Assembly (NCBI GenBank): GCA_026261815.1
Contig: JAMPIT010000539.1
Coordinates: forward strand, 3,922,501 to 3,986,500
Origin: Monarcha castaneiventris obscurior
Lineage: Eukaryota; Chordata; Aves; Passeriformes; Monarchidae
Direction of reading: 5' to 3'
DNA: 64,000 bases
Every line of letters begins with the position of its first letter. Position 1 is the stretch's first letter. Made by a program: the position numbers and the translations under genes. The notes under the pieces are model-generated. The model did no database searches. It was not told the origin of the DNA and saw only the letters and a program-made list of their open reading frames with translations. Shown here piece by piece: positions 1-12,800 of this stretch.

Positions 1-863
1 ACTCAGACTTAAAATGAAATGACAGGAGAAGATATTTTGTAGAAGAGTTTTTTCAAAACAACACATTAGAAATATTTTACAGAATATAAATTATACATAT
101 GTACACATAAAATATACAACACCTACAGAGCTAAAAAACACAAAAAGGAAAGCTACATTTGCACTTATCAATACAGAAAATGGTGAGCTGGTGGCAACAT
201 TGTATAAGTGCTCAAATCAATAAACCATCAACTGAACACCAAATTTTCCAGCTGCACTAGAACATCATTATAACCAAAGTTAGAAAAAAGTCTGTTCTGT
301 AAGCCACAAAATGAAAATTAATTTCAGGAAGGTCAGCTTGGTCAGCCTGTTAGAAGTCAGTATATACAGTGTACAACAGGGGATTGAGAAACTCCCATTG
401 CTCCAATCCAATGCACACACAGCACCCCTGAAAGGCTGATTAAGTTATTTCTCATTATGTGCTGCTGAAGAAGGCAAAGCAGGTCGGGGTCAACATTACT
501 TATAAATGAAGCACCACTGCTTGCTGCAATTCTGAGATGGAAAATGTTTGTTTCTCAATCAAAACAGATACTCCAGCAGAGAAACACTAGGGTGAAGAAG
601 GTGGATGTTACATAACACAGAGCTCCCCAGCTTCAGACCAGAGAAGTTTAGCAGGGACAAGAGGGGGTTCAGTGTCAGTGAACCAAACCAGGCTAAACAT
701 TCCTTCTGTGTCTTCACTTTCCTAAGAGAGATGTCAGTACAAAAGTGCAGGTAAGAGTAATTGCTCTGTTTCTTTCCTCTGAGGAAGGAAGAATTAGTGA
801 CACAGTCCTTCAGAGTCTGCCAGTCTGCTCCAGATGGCAGAAGAATTCCAGTGAGTCCCAGGG
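1..863 (-). other. CENPI: probable CENPI 3' UTR and downstream flank
   Basis: This AT-rich stretch directly follows the CENPI stop codon on the minus strand and has no convincing coding exon on either strand. I found no canonical AATAAA or ATTAAA signal in minus orientation, so the transcript end cannot be placed; it may use a variant signal or lie left of the window. Confidence 0.4.
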
Positions 864-3800
864 TCACACTTCCACATTTCCTGCTTTGCTGTGAGAGGCC
901 TGGGACACACGACGGATGCTGCTCTCAATAAAGACCTTCAGCCCCTTCAAACCTTGGGCATAGAGATAATCCAGATACCAGTCCCACCTCTTCCCCTGTA
1001 AACCAGAAAGAAGAGTCAGATGTGCAGAACAAAGCTCTACCTTTCTTCAGCCAATTTGAAAAGGTGTGCAAGCCCTGCCTTCCTGTGTGACATCTGTAAA
1101 CACACAAGTGTACGGGCTCACCTGCTGTTCCCAAATGCCCACAATTACACAAGTCACATTCTTAGACTGAATCATGATCTTTCTTTAATACTGCAAGTTT
1201 TTATAAATCCCAGTTCTAGAAAGAGCAAAGTCTATTGGATCAATGGAGCATGTCAGGAATTAAATGAACATGGATATTAAAGCCTTCCTTCCATCACTAG
1301 TGGTGATTCCTCCAGATCAGGTTTGAAGTACACCATGATACAGGAAAGGAAATCAACTGCCACTGTATTTGCTCAGTGGAGGATTCCTGTCCAACGCTGT
1401 AACAAAGCTACACATCTGTCTCAGAAATATAAGAAGAAGCAGATTTTGCATTATCAATGAACTTTAAGTGCATCAAGAATGTCACTCATTCTGGAGCCTG
1501 CAGAGAACAATAAACAGCCCTGTTCTGACACTGCACTGAATCATGGAGGAAATACATAAAATCTCAAATCACTAGCCACAGATATGTAACTTCTCAGGTG
1601 TTGATGTCCTCTTGTTTGGCCCTGTTAAGAGACTGAACCAAAGCCAACAGCTGGAATTTTTCCCCTTCCAAAATTTTTCTAGAGCATTTGTGAGTTTGGT
1701 GAATATTATAACCTCATCCTCTTCAACACAGCTGCTGAAAATTGCCTGCTTTATTTACTAAACCACAAAATCTTACCTTAATTAATTTAAAGTTGAACGT
1801 GGTATCGTCAGGATAAACCTTAAGGAAAGGGAATAAAACAATATCAAGTCAGATAAAAAGTATGTCCAGAGTTGCTGGGTCTCTGCTAAGTCCCCTCCTA
1901 AATAAGGAATTGTAGGCATGCAAAAAAATTCAGAGATTTTTAATCCTGCTTCAGAGGGGGCTTCCAGCATCATACTCTGTGCATAAGTGGCAAGGTAACA
2001 TCTGGACCCTCTTGCCCTGTGCTGCAGCCTTACAGGATAGCAACAGGGAATATTCACAGGTATCTTTACCATTGTCTCTCTACAGTGTAAAAGTTTCCCT
2101 ATCAAAACATTAGAAACTCACAACAATGAGAAAGAGCAAGAGGAGAGAACTAACACTGAGGTCAGTGCTTGTGTTCCCCCAGTGCTGCAGAGCAGTGCCC
2201 TCTGGTGCTGAGCACTGCTCAGGAAAACATGTCCCTGCAGCTCAACATTATTTCCTCTTGACTTAAAACACACTTGTCATAGCTGCTAAGCAAAATCTCT
2301 CCTAGTTCTACAGTAGGAAGAGAATGCAAGAATTCCCCACCAGAAGCTTTGGGGGTTTTTTAAGGGATTTTGAGGTTGGGTCGGTTTTGGTTTTGTTTTA
2401 TGGTTGTTGGTTTGTAGTTTGGGGTTTTTTTATATGTGCAAAACCTACAAAGAATTAGGAATCTGTGTCAGGGAAAGTTTAGGTTGGATATCAGGAAAAG
2501 GTTCTTCCCACCGAGGGTGATTGGGCACTGGAACAGGCTCCTGAGGGAAGTGGTCACAGCACCAAGCCAGACAGAATGCAAGAAGTGTTTGGAAAACACT
2601 CTCAGGCACAGGGTGGGATTCTTGGGCTGTCCTCTGCAGAGGCAGGAATTGGACTCTATGATTTTTTTCCCACTGCAGGATATTCCATGATTCTAGGAAG
2701 CCTCCCAACAAAATTTATGTGGACAAAAGACAGATGTACAGAACTTCTTTTCCTTGGTCTAACAAAACCAAAATAGCCTCCTTCAGCAAAGACAAAATCT
2801 GAGTTTCATCAGCAGTAAGACACAAACTAGCTTGATTCAGGACACTGAGCACATAACAAAGGGAAATTTGTCAAGTGTTCCTAACCAGCATTCTTTGCTT
2901 CAACTTCTCAGGTGCCCCTTGCTGCATTCCAGGAGCCACACCTACGCTTGCCTTGAGCCTGCCAGCGTTTCTCACAACAAACTGGCATCTCTGTGCAGCC
3001 CTTGGACAGCCTACAAAACCCGGTTTCTTGGAGCAGCACACACACCTTGGGACAATAACAGCTCTGGCAAACTGCTCCCTCCACTCTTCAGCAGCTGCAC
3101 TGAACACATGAGGGCACCCACAGTTCAAGACAATTCCTGGCAGAACTCACACCAGATAATACAAGACAGCACCACGTTCTTACCTCTGTATTTGAAGCAG
3201 CTACTTGTATTTCTATTTTAATAAGCCAAAAAACCTACCACAAGAGCCAGAAAGCACTGCAAACAAGTTCTACCATGAACAGCTGGATATTTCTATTTTA
3301 ATAAGCCAAAAAACCTGCCACAAGAGCCAGAAAGCACTGCAAACATTCTACCACGAACAGCTGCATATAATTTAACCATGTATTTCGTCAAGAAATTTCG
3401 TCTAGAGTTTAAATATTTAGATCATGCTGCCTGTTTTGTGGGGCAGAATGCACCTTTGGTAAGCTTTTACTGAAGTGTCATTTATTTCATTAATTAGCTA
3501 TTTTAGTTCTTTCTCAAAATTATCCTAAGTACAAATTCACATCCAAAACTGCTACTTTCATACATTCAACTGCTTTCATATCATGCAAAGAAAGACTCTT
3601 CAAATTGTGCCATTAATCTGACACAAACACTGAATGCCACAGCAGCTTTTCAAAGTTCAGTTGCATCTACAAGTCAGCCAGGACAGAGAGACACTTCTCG
3701 AGAGAAACAGTCAAGACAGAACATCTGGTGCCATGAAAAACCCAAATCTTGGCCTACACCATTACCTGCTGCAGGAATTGAACAGAGTAGCCCATCATGG

Positions 3801-6800
3801 CTGGATGATTGACAATGTTAAAGCTGGTTTTTAATTCCTTCACTGCAGTTTTACTCAGCAGTTTATCATCCATACGAAGGCCTTGAGGATGAATATCCTT
3901 CTGGAATGCACTGGATGTCCACAGACAGCCCACCATAGCTATTATGTACTGGTTGTACTCTCGGTATGTCTGGCTGCTGAACTTGAACTGCAGAATTTTC
4001 TGAGGGGGGGAAAAAAATAATCAATAAATAACATCCTCAAAGCAACTGTGTGCTCCCTCCAGCCCTTAAGAGATGGTCATTGGAACACCTCCCCTCCACT
4101 CAACCCAATTCCTTGCTAAAGTCTGTTCTAGCACATAACAGATGTGTTCACAATACCTTTTTACTCAGCTCATTTTCTTTTGCAGCCACCAAGTTGGTTC
4201 GATACCTGCAAAAAAAAAAAAAAACAAAAAAACCCAAAAGAAAGAAAAAGTTAGAGGCCTGTAAACTTTTACTACATGCCTGTGTTGAAAAAAGCTGGAG
4301 GAATGTATCAAGAAAACTTATTTCTGCCATGAGAAAGATCATCAAACTTTATTGTTTAAAAGAGAGAGACATGAAAAAGAATTCAAAGGGACTTTATCAC
4401 TTGGCAGAGTAGGGACACATCTAATAATATTAGTCTCTTAAATAATTTACACATGACCAGTTTGCCTGGGACAGTCACCTTCATAAATGCAGCACACAAG
4501 AATGGACATCCAGCCTTAAAATCAGCAGAGAAATGCAATGTGTTTTTAAGAAAGGAGACTTTCATTCACTAAGCAAAGAAACAGAAGCCACTGGAAGTAA
4601 TGCAACTTGACAGTTGTTCTATATAATAAGCACTAGCTCCTCTTACTTCCTAGAGACCTTCCTGTCATGTTAATTACCCTGCAGATTGCTTAGAGAAGAA
4701 GCCACATGGAGAGCCCTGCACCAGCTGTCAGCTATTGGCTACTTTTCTCCTCAGATGCAGCCACTGGAACTAACGAGGCCAAGAAGCGCAGCCTTGGTGG
4801 TGGATCCTGCAGAGCAATAAACTGTGCTGTCTTTGGCCTTGCCAGCAGCACAAGGCAGTCCCAAATTCCTGGAGTTTGGAGGTGGAAGAAGTGTTTCCTA
4901 CTCAGCACATGACAGATTTTGTAAGGTAAAGCTCAAGCTCAAGCATAGTAGCCAAAGTACAGGAGTGAGAAGTTGTATAGTTACTACTGTTAATTCCAGC
5001 TGGCTGACTTTAGTTCTCTCAAAGCAATAGGGAAACTCCTTCCTTCACATATCAAAGATATGGAAATAATACCAGGAAAGAGGTCAGAATCCTGCTATTT
5101 TGGATAACAGACTGAAAAAAAAAAGAGCAGGATCTACAGCTATAAAATCCTTTATCATGAAAGCTGGACACAAGTGGAATTTTCACCTTTGCCTTGCACG
5201 GCAAGAAGTAGATTCCAGTTTTTTACAACAAAGTCATTTCATCTCCAGAAGACTGAAAGAGAAGACAAGAAGTCCCTGCAGCCCACACCTGTTGCAGTAC
5301 CTGTACATGATGTGGCAGAGCTGATTCAAGTTGACAGAATCCATGCTGAGCAGTGCAGGGTAGAAAACCCCAGCAGGAGGCATTATCAGCAAAGGCAGGT
5401 TGTACTTCAGGTACATGTCACACACCTGCAGGAATGAAGCACATCCAGGCTGATTATTACTGCCAAAGTCATGATTATTACAAACTCTTGAGGGGGTAAG
5501 ACCAACAGAGAGCATGACACTGCATTCCAGCCAGATCCATTAAGTTCATCCAGAAGGCAAGGCCAGGGTGTCTTATGCAACTGTTGTTACCCATTAGTTT
5601 TGTGCATTTTTAATGAACAATTCAGTTACAAACAGATCCCAGAATTATCATTGTTTTTCAACTATTCCCAACCTAAATTGTAGGAGCTGTTGCTGTTGTT
5701 ACAGCATGGCTGGAGTTCACAGTAAGCACAACTACAGAGAGGACATGAGGAAGCTTAGGGGAATAGACTTAAGGCTATTTGACGCTGCTTAGTTTGCCTA
5801 CAGCACAAACTAGAAAAAAACCCACATTTTTAAGGAAACATTTAAGGGGAAAAAACCAAGATATGTTGTTTGAAATTGAACTGATCATTGCTCTTTAAGA
5901 AAGCATTGAAAAAGCATGTTATGGTCTCCTGTTACTTCTCCTTCCTCAGTTCACCTCTGACTTAAGAGCAACCACCTTCTAGCAGCATATTTAGTTCTGC
6001 CTTTGGATGCAACAGCAGCTTTCACCTGTAGATCTACCAAGTATTTGGAATATTCTTGCATTGAACCACAAAGTTCTGTAAACTAGAATGAGGAAGATGT
6101 TTTTATGCTCTAGCTTAAAAAAAATGCAAACAGCCTTAGGAGTACTTCAAAAGGAAGACAAAATGACTGGGATACACACAGTGCCATAGAAATCCAGAAT
6201 GAAGTAGAGCAAGAATGTGGAATTGTTTTCCAGACGCAGAGCAACAGTAGAGATCCATCCCACAAAGTGGACCAGTTCAGCCACCACGTTCACTAGCCCA
6301 GAGAGGGTGGTGTTCCTGCAGCAATGACATGGCACAACATTACAGATACCTCTTTGCAAACAGCAACATGGAAAATGGTAAAACAAAATTGAAGTTTATG
6401 CTTTTGCCCCATCAAACACTCAGCAACAGACACTTGTTCTTCAATACAGCCAGTTACATATTGTTAGCAGCACCATTATAAACACCCAGCTGTCAGTGTT
6501 ACGAGGATTTTGAATTCTGGACACTTCAATTTCCAGTGTCAGTAGAATTACTTCTAAAGAAAGACACAGAACAGGACTGACAAGGTAGCTTACAAGACAG
6601 CAGAATCATAATGGCATTATTAACCTGCTGGTTGGTCTTTATGCTGTGTGTTAGGGCTAGAATATGTATCTAAGTACATTGGTGAGCAACACACAGAACA
6701 TGGCTTGCATTTTTTAAAGACAAACTTACAAAGAAGAAAACTCCAAATCCACTTGAATCACATTGCAATTTAACCAGTTGTGCAACAGCTCTTTCAGGCT

Positions 6801-9800
6801 CTCGAGAACACTGCACTGCAATAGGCAAAAAGAAATCAGGTTGATGACAATTTATGCAAGCGAATAATGCCAAACAAAGAATGCCTTGAGAACTGGCATA
6901 TCCAAGGAGAGGTAGCAGGAGTGTCTCAGGAGCAGTTACATAGTTGCATGTCCCCTAGACTGAATGTATGTGCTGTATAAAGCCTTTCCTGGAGAATGTG
7001 AATTTCAAGTAGTGAGTTAAAACTGCAATAAGACAAACGAACTATTGTGTTGTGTGCTATCAGTTCTTTTCATCTCCAGTGCCCCAGCTTAATTCCAGTC
7101 AAAAAAAAGAAGATATCTTAAAGGCACCAATTTCCTAATGAAGTTAAACTGTAAGTATATATTTTACCCTGTTTGGGCACAGACTTCTCAAAAAGAAGTT
7201 CCCTACAGAGTCCCTCAGACTGCTACACCTAACACAAATACAGACAGCAGTATCAACTAGAAGCAAACAACCATTGTATTTACTTAAATTACCTTAAAGT
7301 AAATGGATGATGTGAAAAAGAGCTGTGCCAGGGGATCATAGAGATATGACTTAATATCTGAAACGAATGAGAAAGCAGCATAGTATCAGTGCACAAATTC
7401 TATGCCCCGAGATATCCCCACTGTCCAACCTCACCCAAAGGACCTGCAGCACCTACCAGAAAAACTGCTGAGGGAGATCCAACTCACAAGTCTGAGGACT
7501 GCTGACCTGCAGCAGAGGCCATCCCAGAGAGGAAGGGTCTTATAAAGGAACTCTTCACAGGCAGAAAAACCCTCCTGCAAAGGAGAAGAGAAGCATTCAA
7601 AAATTCATCTGACTGCAACTTGCCAGCTCACATCACTCTGGAGAAAGAAAGAGGCTTACACCTCCTTCCTGCCATACAACTTGCCAGGATATTCAAATTA
7701 TCATTCTTAGGTTATTTTTTCTGAAGAAAATAAGGCCATTTCCAGAATATTGACTTGCCATAGGTAAAGATATTTTTATTACTTGAGCCACTGTCTCAGA
7801 AATACTACAGGAAACAGGCAAGTGCCAGAAGTTTTTTAAGGGAAGACTTTGTGAAACCCTTGGCTTCCACAAAACATGCACTTACCTGCAGGAAACATTC
7901 TGCCTTGTAGACAGTTTCCAGGAAGCTCTTGAATTCTTCTTCATATGGGTTATCAACCACACACCAGGTGCATTCTGAACAGGAAAGAATACTGTAATTG
8001 AATATGAGCACAGCAAGAACAAGCACAAAGAGAAACCAAATTCAGAAGTTCTCTTCCAGTAGCTGTTTTAACCCTATATGGTTATCACTGTAAATCTGAA
8101 TAGCAAAGTACCATTACTGAAAAGTGAAAAGCCTCAGACGTCCTTTACCTCTCTACCTCACAAGATAATACTAAAGCTCCTACCTTCCTGGAGCATCTGG
8201 CCCATCCAATAGTAGAGCCTCAGGTAAATAGATTCATCTTTCACACAATTCATGTAGTGAAGCAACAAGGGGTGTGTTAGCACTGAACCCATCTGGGAAG
8301 GAAACTGCAAGAAAAAAAGAAAAGAAAGAATTATTCAGTATTTACATCAATAAACTGCCAGAGAATCTCATGTTCAATCTTTTCACCAGCAACAGGACCG
8401 TTTCCAGGACTCATCCACCATCCTCAGTTAGGACTAGATGCTCTGCTGGAATTAGCCCACACACTACTCACATATAAACAGGGTGCAGAGGAATATCCTT
8501 TGATCTCCCAAAACATCCACCAAGACCCTCCTGAAACTCACCTCTAGACAGTGGATATTTTGTAGGAGCTGAGGGAACGTCCGCAGCTGCTCCACTGGAA
8601 AAGACTCATTTGTACTGAACAAATAAACATGGTTATTTTCCTTGTCCTCTTCTAAATTATTTGTGTTTTTGCTGCTTGCAGGTATAACCAACTGGGCATT
8701 CCATTTCTGTAGAAAAGAAACAAACAGGAATAGCAATGAGTCAGCTTCCAATGCAATTGGGTGCACTCATAAACAGTGCTCCCAGAAAGACCCAGTTTTA
8801 CAGAAAAGGTATCCAGGCTTTCATTATAATGCATTGCTGCATTTCTGTATAGCTACCCCCACCTTCCCAGTGCTGAAATAAAACCAGACTCACATTATTT
8901 GCCAACATTCACAATGAAAACCACTACTTGGCACCTTCTAGGGTGTGTCTTAGACCCATAACATACCCTTTTTCGTGATTGAGGTTGAGATGTGCCTAAA
9001 AACACTGCCTGGGAGAGGGGAGAGGTCCCCTGGTTTCTTTGCCTTACTGCAGAGATTGCTGCTTTCCATGGGCCCTCTGAATTCTTGAAGTAAGTCTGGA
9101 AACAGAAATCAGACATTCATGCAAGAAGCCAAGCTAAGACAAAAGATCAGAAAGATCACTTTCTATTCTGATAAACATCACCACAGTCATGTAGAGACAC
9201 TCTACTCTGCTTGATGGATGTAAATTCTTCAACAGATAACTGTGCAGCACAATGCAAAGTATAAATTTATAGAACAATATAAATACACAAGCAGATTGAA
9301 ACAAAACAAATCTTATTTTATTGAAACTCAACTTGCCTGCATATAAAGTAAATGTCTGTTCTAAAAAACAACAAAAATCTCAAACTTTTAAGGCTATCCC
9401 ATTGAAAGAAAATTCTGTTGCACAATTTAGGTCTCACCTGCTGCTCTTTTCTGTTATATATCTGGTTCTGCTACATGTTTCTACGTGGTCAAAGGGCTGA
9501 GCACACATATAGGCCTCTCTAAAAGGGGAGTCATTTTTTGCTGTTCCTTGCAGCTCTGACAAATCAGTTTCCTACTTTTTTTATCTGCTTTTTTCTCTCT
9601 CCTATGACACAGACTTTCCAAGTGCAAAGCTACTTACTGACTTCTATTGTCATTTTTACTTCAGAATATCAGCAATTAGAACAATGCCTTGACAAATTAG
9701 TTTGTTTCCTGCAGAACTTAATATTGTGTGAAACAAGTCAAACCCAGCAGGAACACCAAAAGAAGGATTAAAGTAATCCTCATAAAATAAAGGTAGATGT

Positions 9801-12800
9801 CATTCCATACCAAATCATCTCATTATGCTGGAGAGGAAACAAAACACAAGGCAAAGAATCCTCATCCAAACATGATTTTACTCAGTGAAAAGAGGAAACA
9901 GAATTAATCTTCACCAGTAAATCCTGCTATAGCTTAAATAGAAAGCTCCATACAAATACTGTAGTAAATCCTGGTTTCCAATTGACTAAATCTAATTCCT
10001 TACCTTCATTTTCCCAGGAAGGGTTATGGTCACCTGTTCTGGGCAGAAAAGTTTGTAAAGGGATAGTAGAGCTTGCAGATGAGACTGCATTCCCTGTCAA
10101 ATAACAAGAGGGAAAATATGTGGGGTATGTTTTTAATATAGAAACTGAATGCTGTATTTTAGAAGCAAAAAACCCCAGTGATCAGTAAAAGCTAAATTTC
10201 TAAAGCTATATGTCACCAAGTAACCACAGATAAACTGAAAGTGACAGAAACAACAGAAACTGGGACAATGAAATAACCATAGGAAGAAGACTGAAGACCT
10301 TTCTGCAGTCATAACTAATCAAAAGGAATTTAACAATCAAAGTGATAAAAAATAGTCTTCTGCTGTCTAAAAACCGTGTTATTATAGCAATGTTTTTTTT
10401 CTTAAAAAAAAGAGAGCAAGGTCCCCTACAATCTTAAATTTCTCAGTCATTTTTGGTACCACTTGAAAAAGAATGATGAATAGAAAATTAAAGGCTGTAA
10501 TAGATGAATGAAGCTGCCCCTTGCTTCAGAGATTTCACTATACCTGGTCACAAAACATCCAGCTTTGTGCATATCATTGCATGTGCTCACAAAACACACG
10601 TGAAAATTAGGGATGCACATGCAAGAGAGAAAATTTGATGCTACAAAGACTAAAACCTACAATTCCAAGTCCAGATACTCTTCTCCACTCTGTAAGGACC
10701 TTAGTCTTACAAAGTGCATTATTAACCACAGTTCAAACTCTACAAGATCTGAAATAAACTCACCATTTTTGCTTGGAGGTCAAGCAGTCTCCTAATCCGA
10801 AAAGGTTTGACTGGAAGTACAATGAAGAATATAAAGGATTTAAAAAACACTGCATCAGACATTTAAGCAAAAATTATGTAAGTAACATTTTTATAATAAA
10901 GTCATGAGGAAGCAAGCAGAACCAGTAATTCTTATTTCTAGGGTCATAGAGAGGTTTCCAATTCAGCAAGTGTTACACCAAGTTTTGCCTGAACTACCAC
11001 TCATGCTTCCTTTGCCTTAAAAGCACAATATTGGCTAATCTTTGTATTAGCTGCATTGGAAGAAAAGGCAGTACCAGCAAACAGAATCAGGAACAAGATG
11101 GTATTTGAGCTCACACAGATGAGACTCACCATTTTCTTTCCTGGTCAGCAGGTAGAGCAGGTGGCAGACATAGGGGCACTGCAAAGCAAAGGCAGCAGTG
11201 AGCTCTCCTGCTGCTGCAGACACACAGCCAGGACACACAAAAAGCAGCACAAGAGACAGTCCCAAATATCAACTTCATTTAAAATTTATCTGCACTGTGA
11301 GCAGTCCTGACAGTAACCAAGCTATTTAATTAACTTGGATCATTTCTTTTGGAATGTGGTCTAGAAATTACAAGAGTCAGCAGTGAAAGTGCAATTACAT
11401 TTTCAAAAGGAAAGGCACCTTTGAACCAATATACTTTTTTAGAGCTTCCAACTGCAATTGAGGCTGTAAAGGATCTTAAATTAGTTTCAAACCAACTCTG
11501 GTGCACTTTCCAACTGACCCATCATCCCTGAAAAAGCTATTTTAAACATTAAGAATTTAAATCCAGTTTTATGGAAAGATTATAACTAAAGTTCATCAAA
11601 ACCCATTAAAAACATAACAAGAAATATAACTTTGGGAACTTGTCTTGGCCACAAAATATCCTAAACTGAAAAAATGTTAACAATTTCATACCTAACATGA
11701 CTGCCAAGATCATCTTAATATGCACTGAATCCAAACACTTCAAAATTCCTGGATTTTACAGTTGCCATATGGCAGAAATTGCCTGAATGCTTGTTCTCTT
11801 TTAAGCCGTATTTCAAATCCGTTAAGTAGAACAGCAATTAGTTTCTCACCCTTAAATAAACACTGCTCCAAAAAGCTATTTTTTTCTTTTTGCCCAAGGT
11901 ATACAAGTTACTTTCTGCCCAGGAGCAGGAGACTTTAGCTGCTGATGTCTGACAATCCCAGACACTGCTGCACCACTGTTTCTCTTGGGAATTTAGATAA
12001 AATATATGGTCACACTCTCTGTGATACAGCACAGCAATTCTTGGAAGCATGTTTAAGCAAACAGACCACAGCAACCTTACAGCATTTGCCTATTTGTGGA
12101 TCTAAATTACCGAGCAATCTTATAATGCAAAGTGAAAATAAAAGAAATTTCAGCCATCAGAAAATGGTTTGTAAACAACACCTACTCCCAACTAATTCTA
12201 GCATTAATATGCATACTACTAATGAACATTTAGGTTTATTTTGTCAGTTCCATATGTTCTTCAGCTCTCCTTACCATTTTCTCATCTAGCAGGAAGGAGA
12301 AGAAGATACCGTAGAGGGCATGAAGTTGTTCCTTGTGATCAATGAAGTCAAACATTGTGATCAGCCACCTTAAAAAAAGCAGCTGCAGACAGGAAAAAAA
12401 AAACATATTACATTAAGTGATGGGCAAAAGCAAGGCAGAGGAATCAGAAGCCAACTCCAGAGACATGATCAGTAAGGATACACACCATTCTCAAGGATAA
12501 CTAGAGAGCTACAGGCAAACAGTTCAGGGGTAATTCAGATGAAGGAAGTTTGCCAAGGGATTCACCAGGTAAACAACTGGCCCTATCACTGCTGTTGGCA
12601 ACTGGGTTTTGGTTTCTATAACCATAAAACCCTGTTTTTGTATCAATGGTGATTGGGAGAGAGTGAATCCAATGGATGGGGCACATGTGGGCTCAGCCTG
12701 GAGAAAAGGAGGCTCAGGGGGGACCTTCTCACTCTACAACTCCCTGAAAGGAGGCTGAAGTGAGGTGGGGGTTGGTCTCTTCTCCCGAGTAAAAAGGTGA

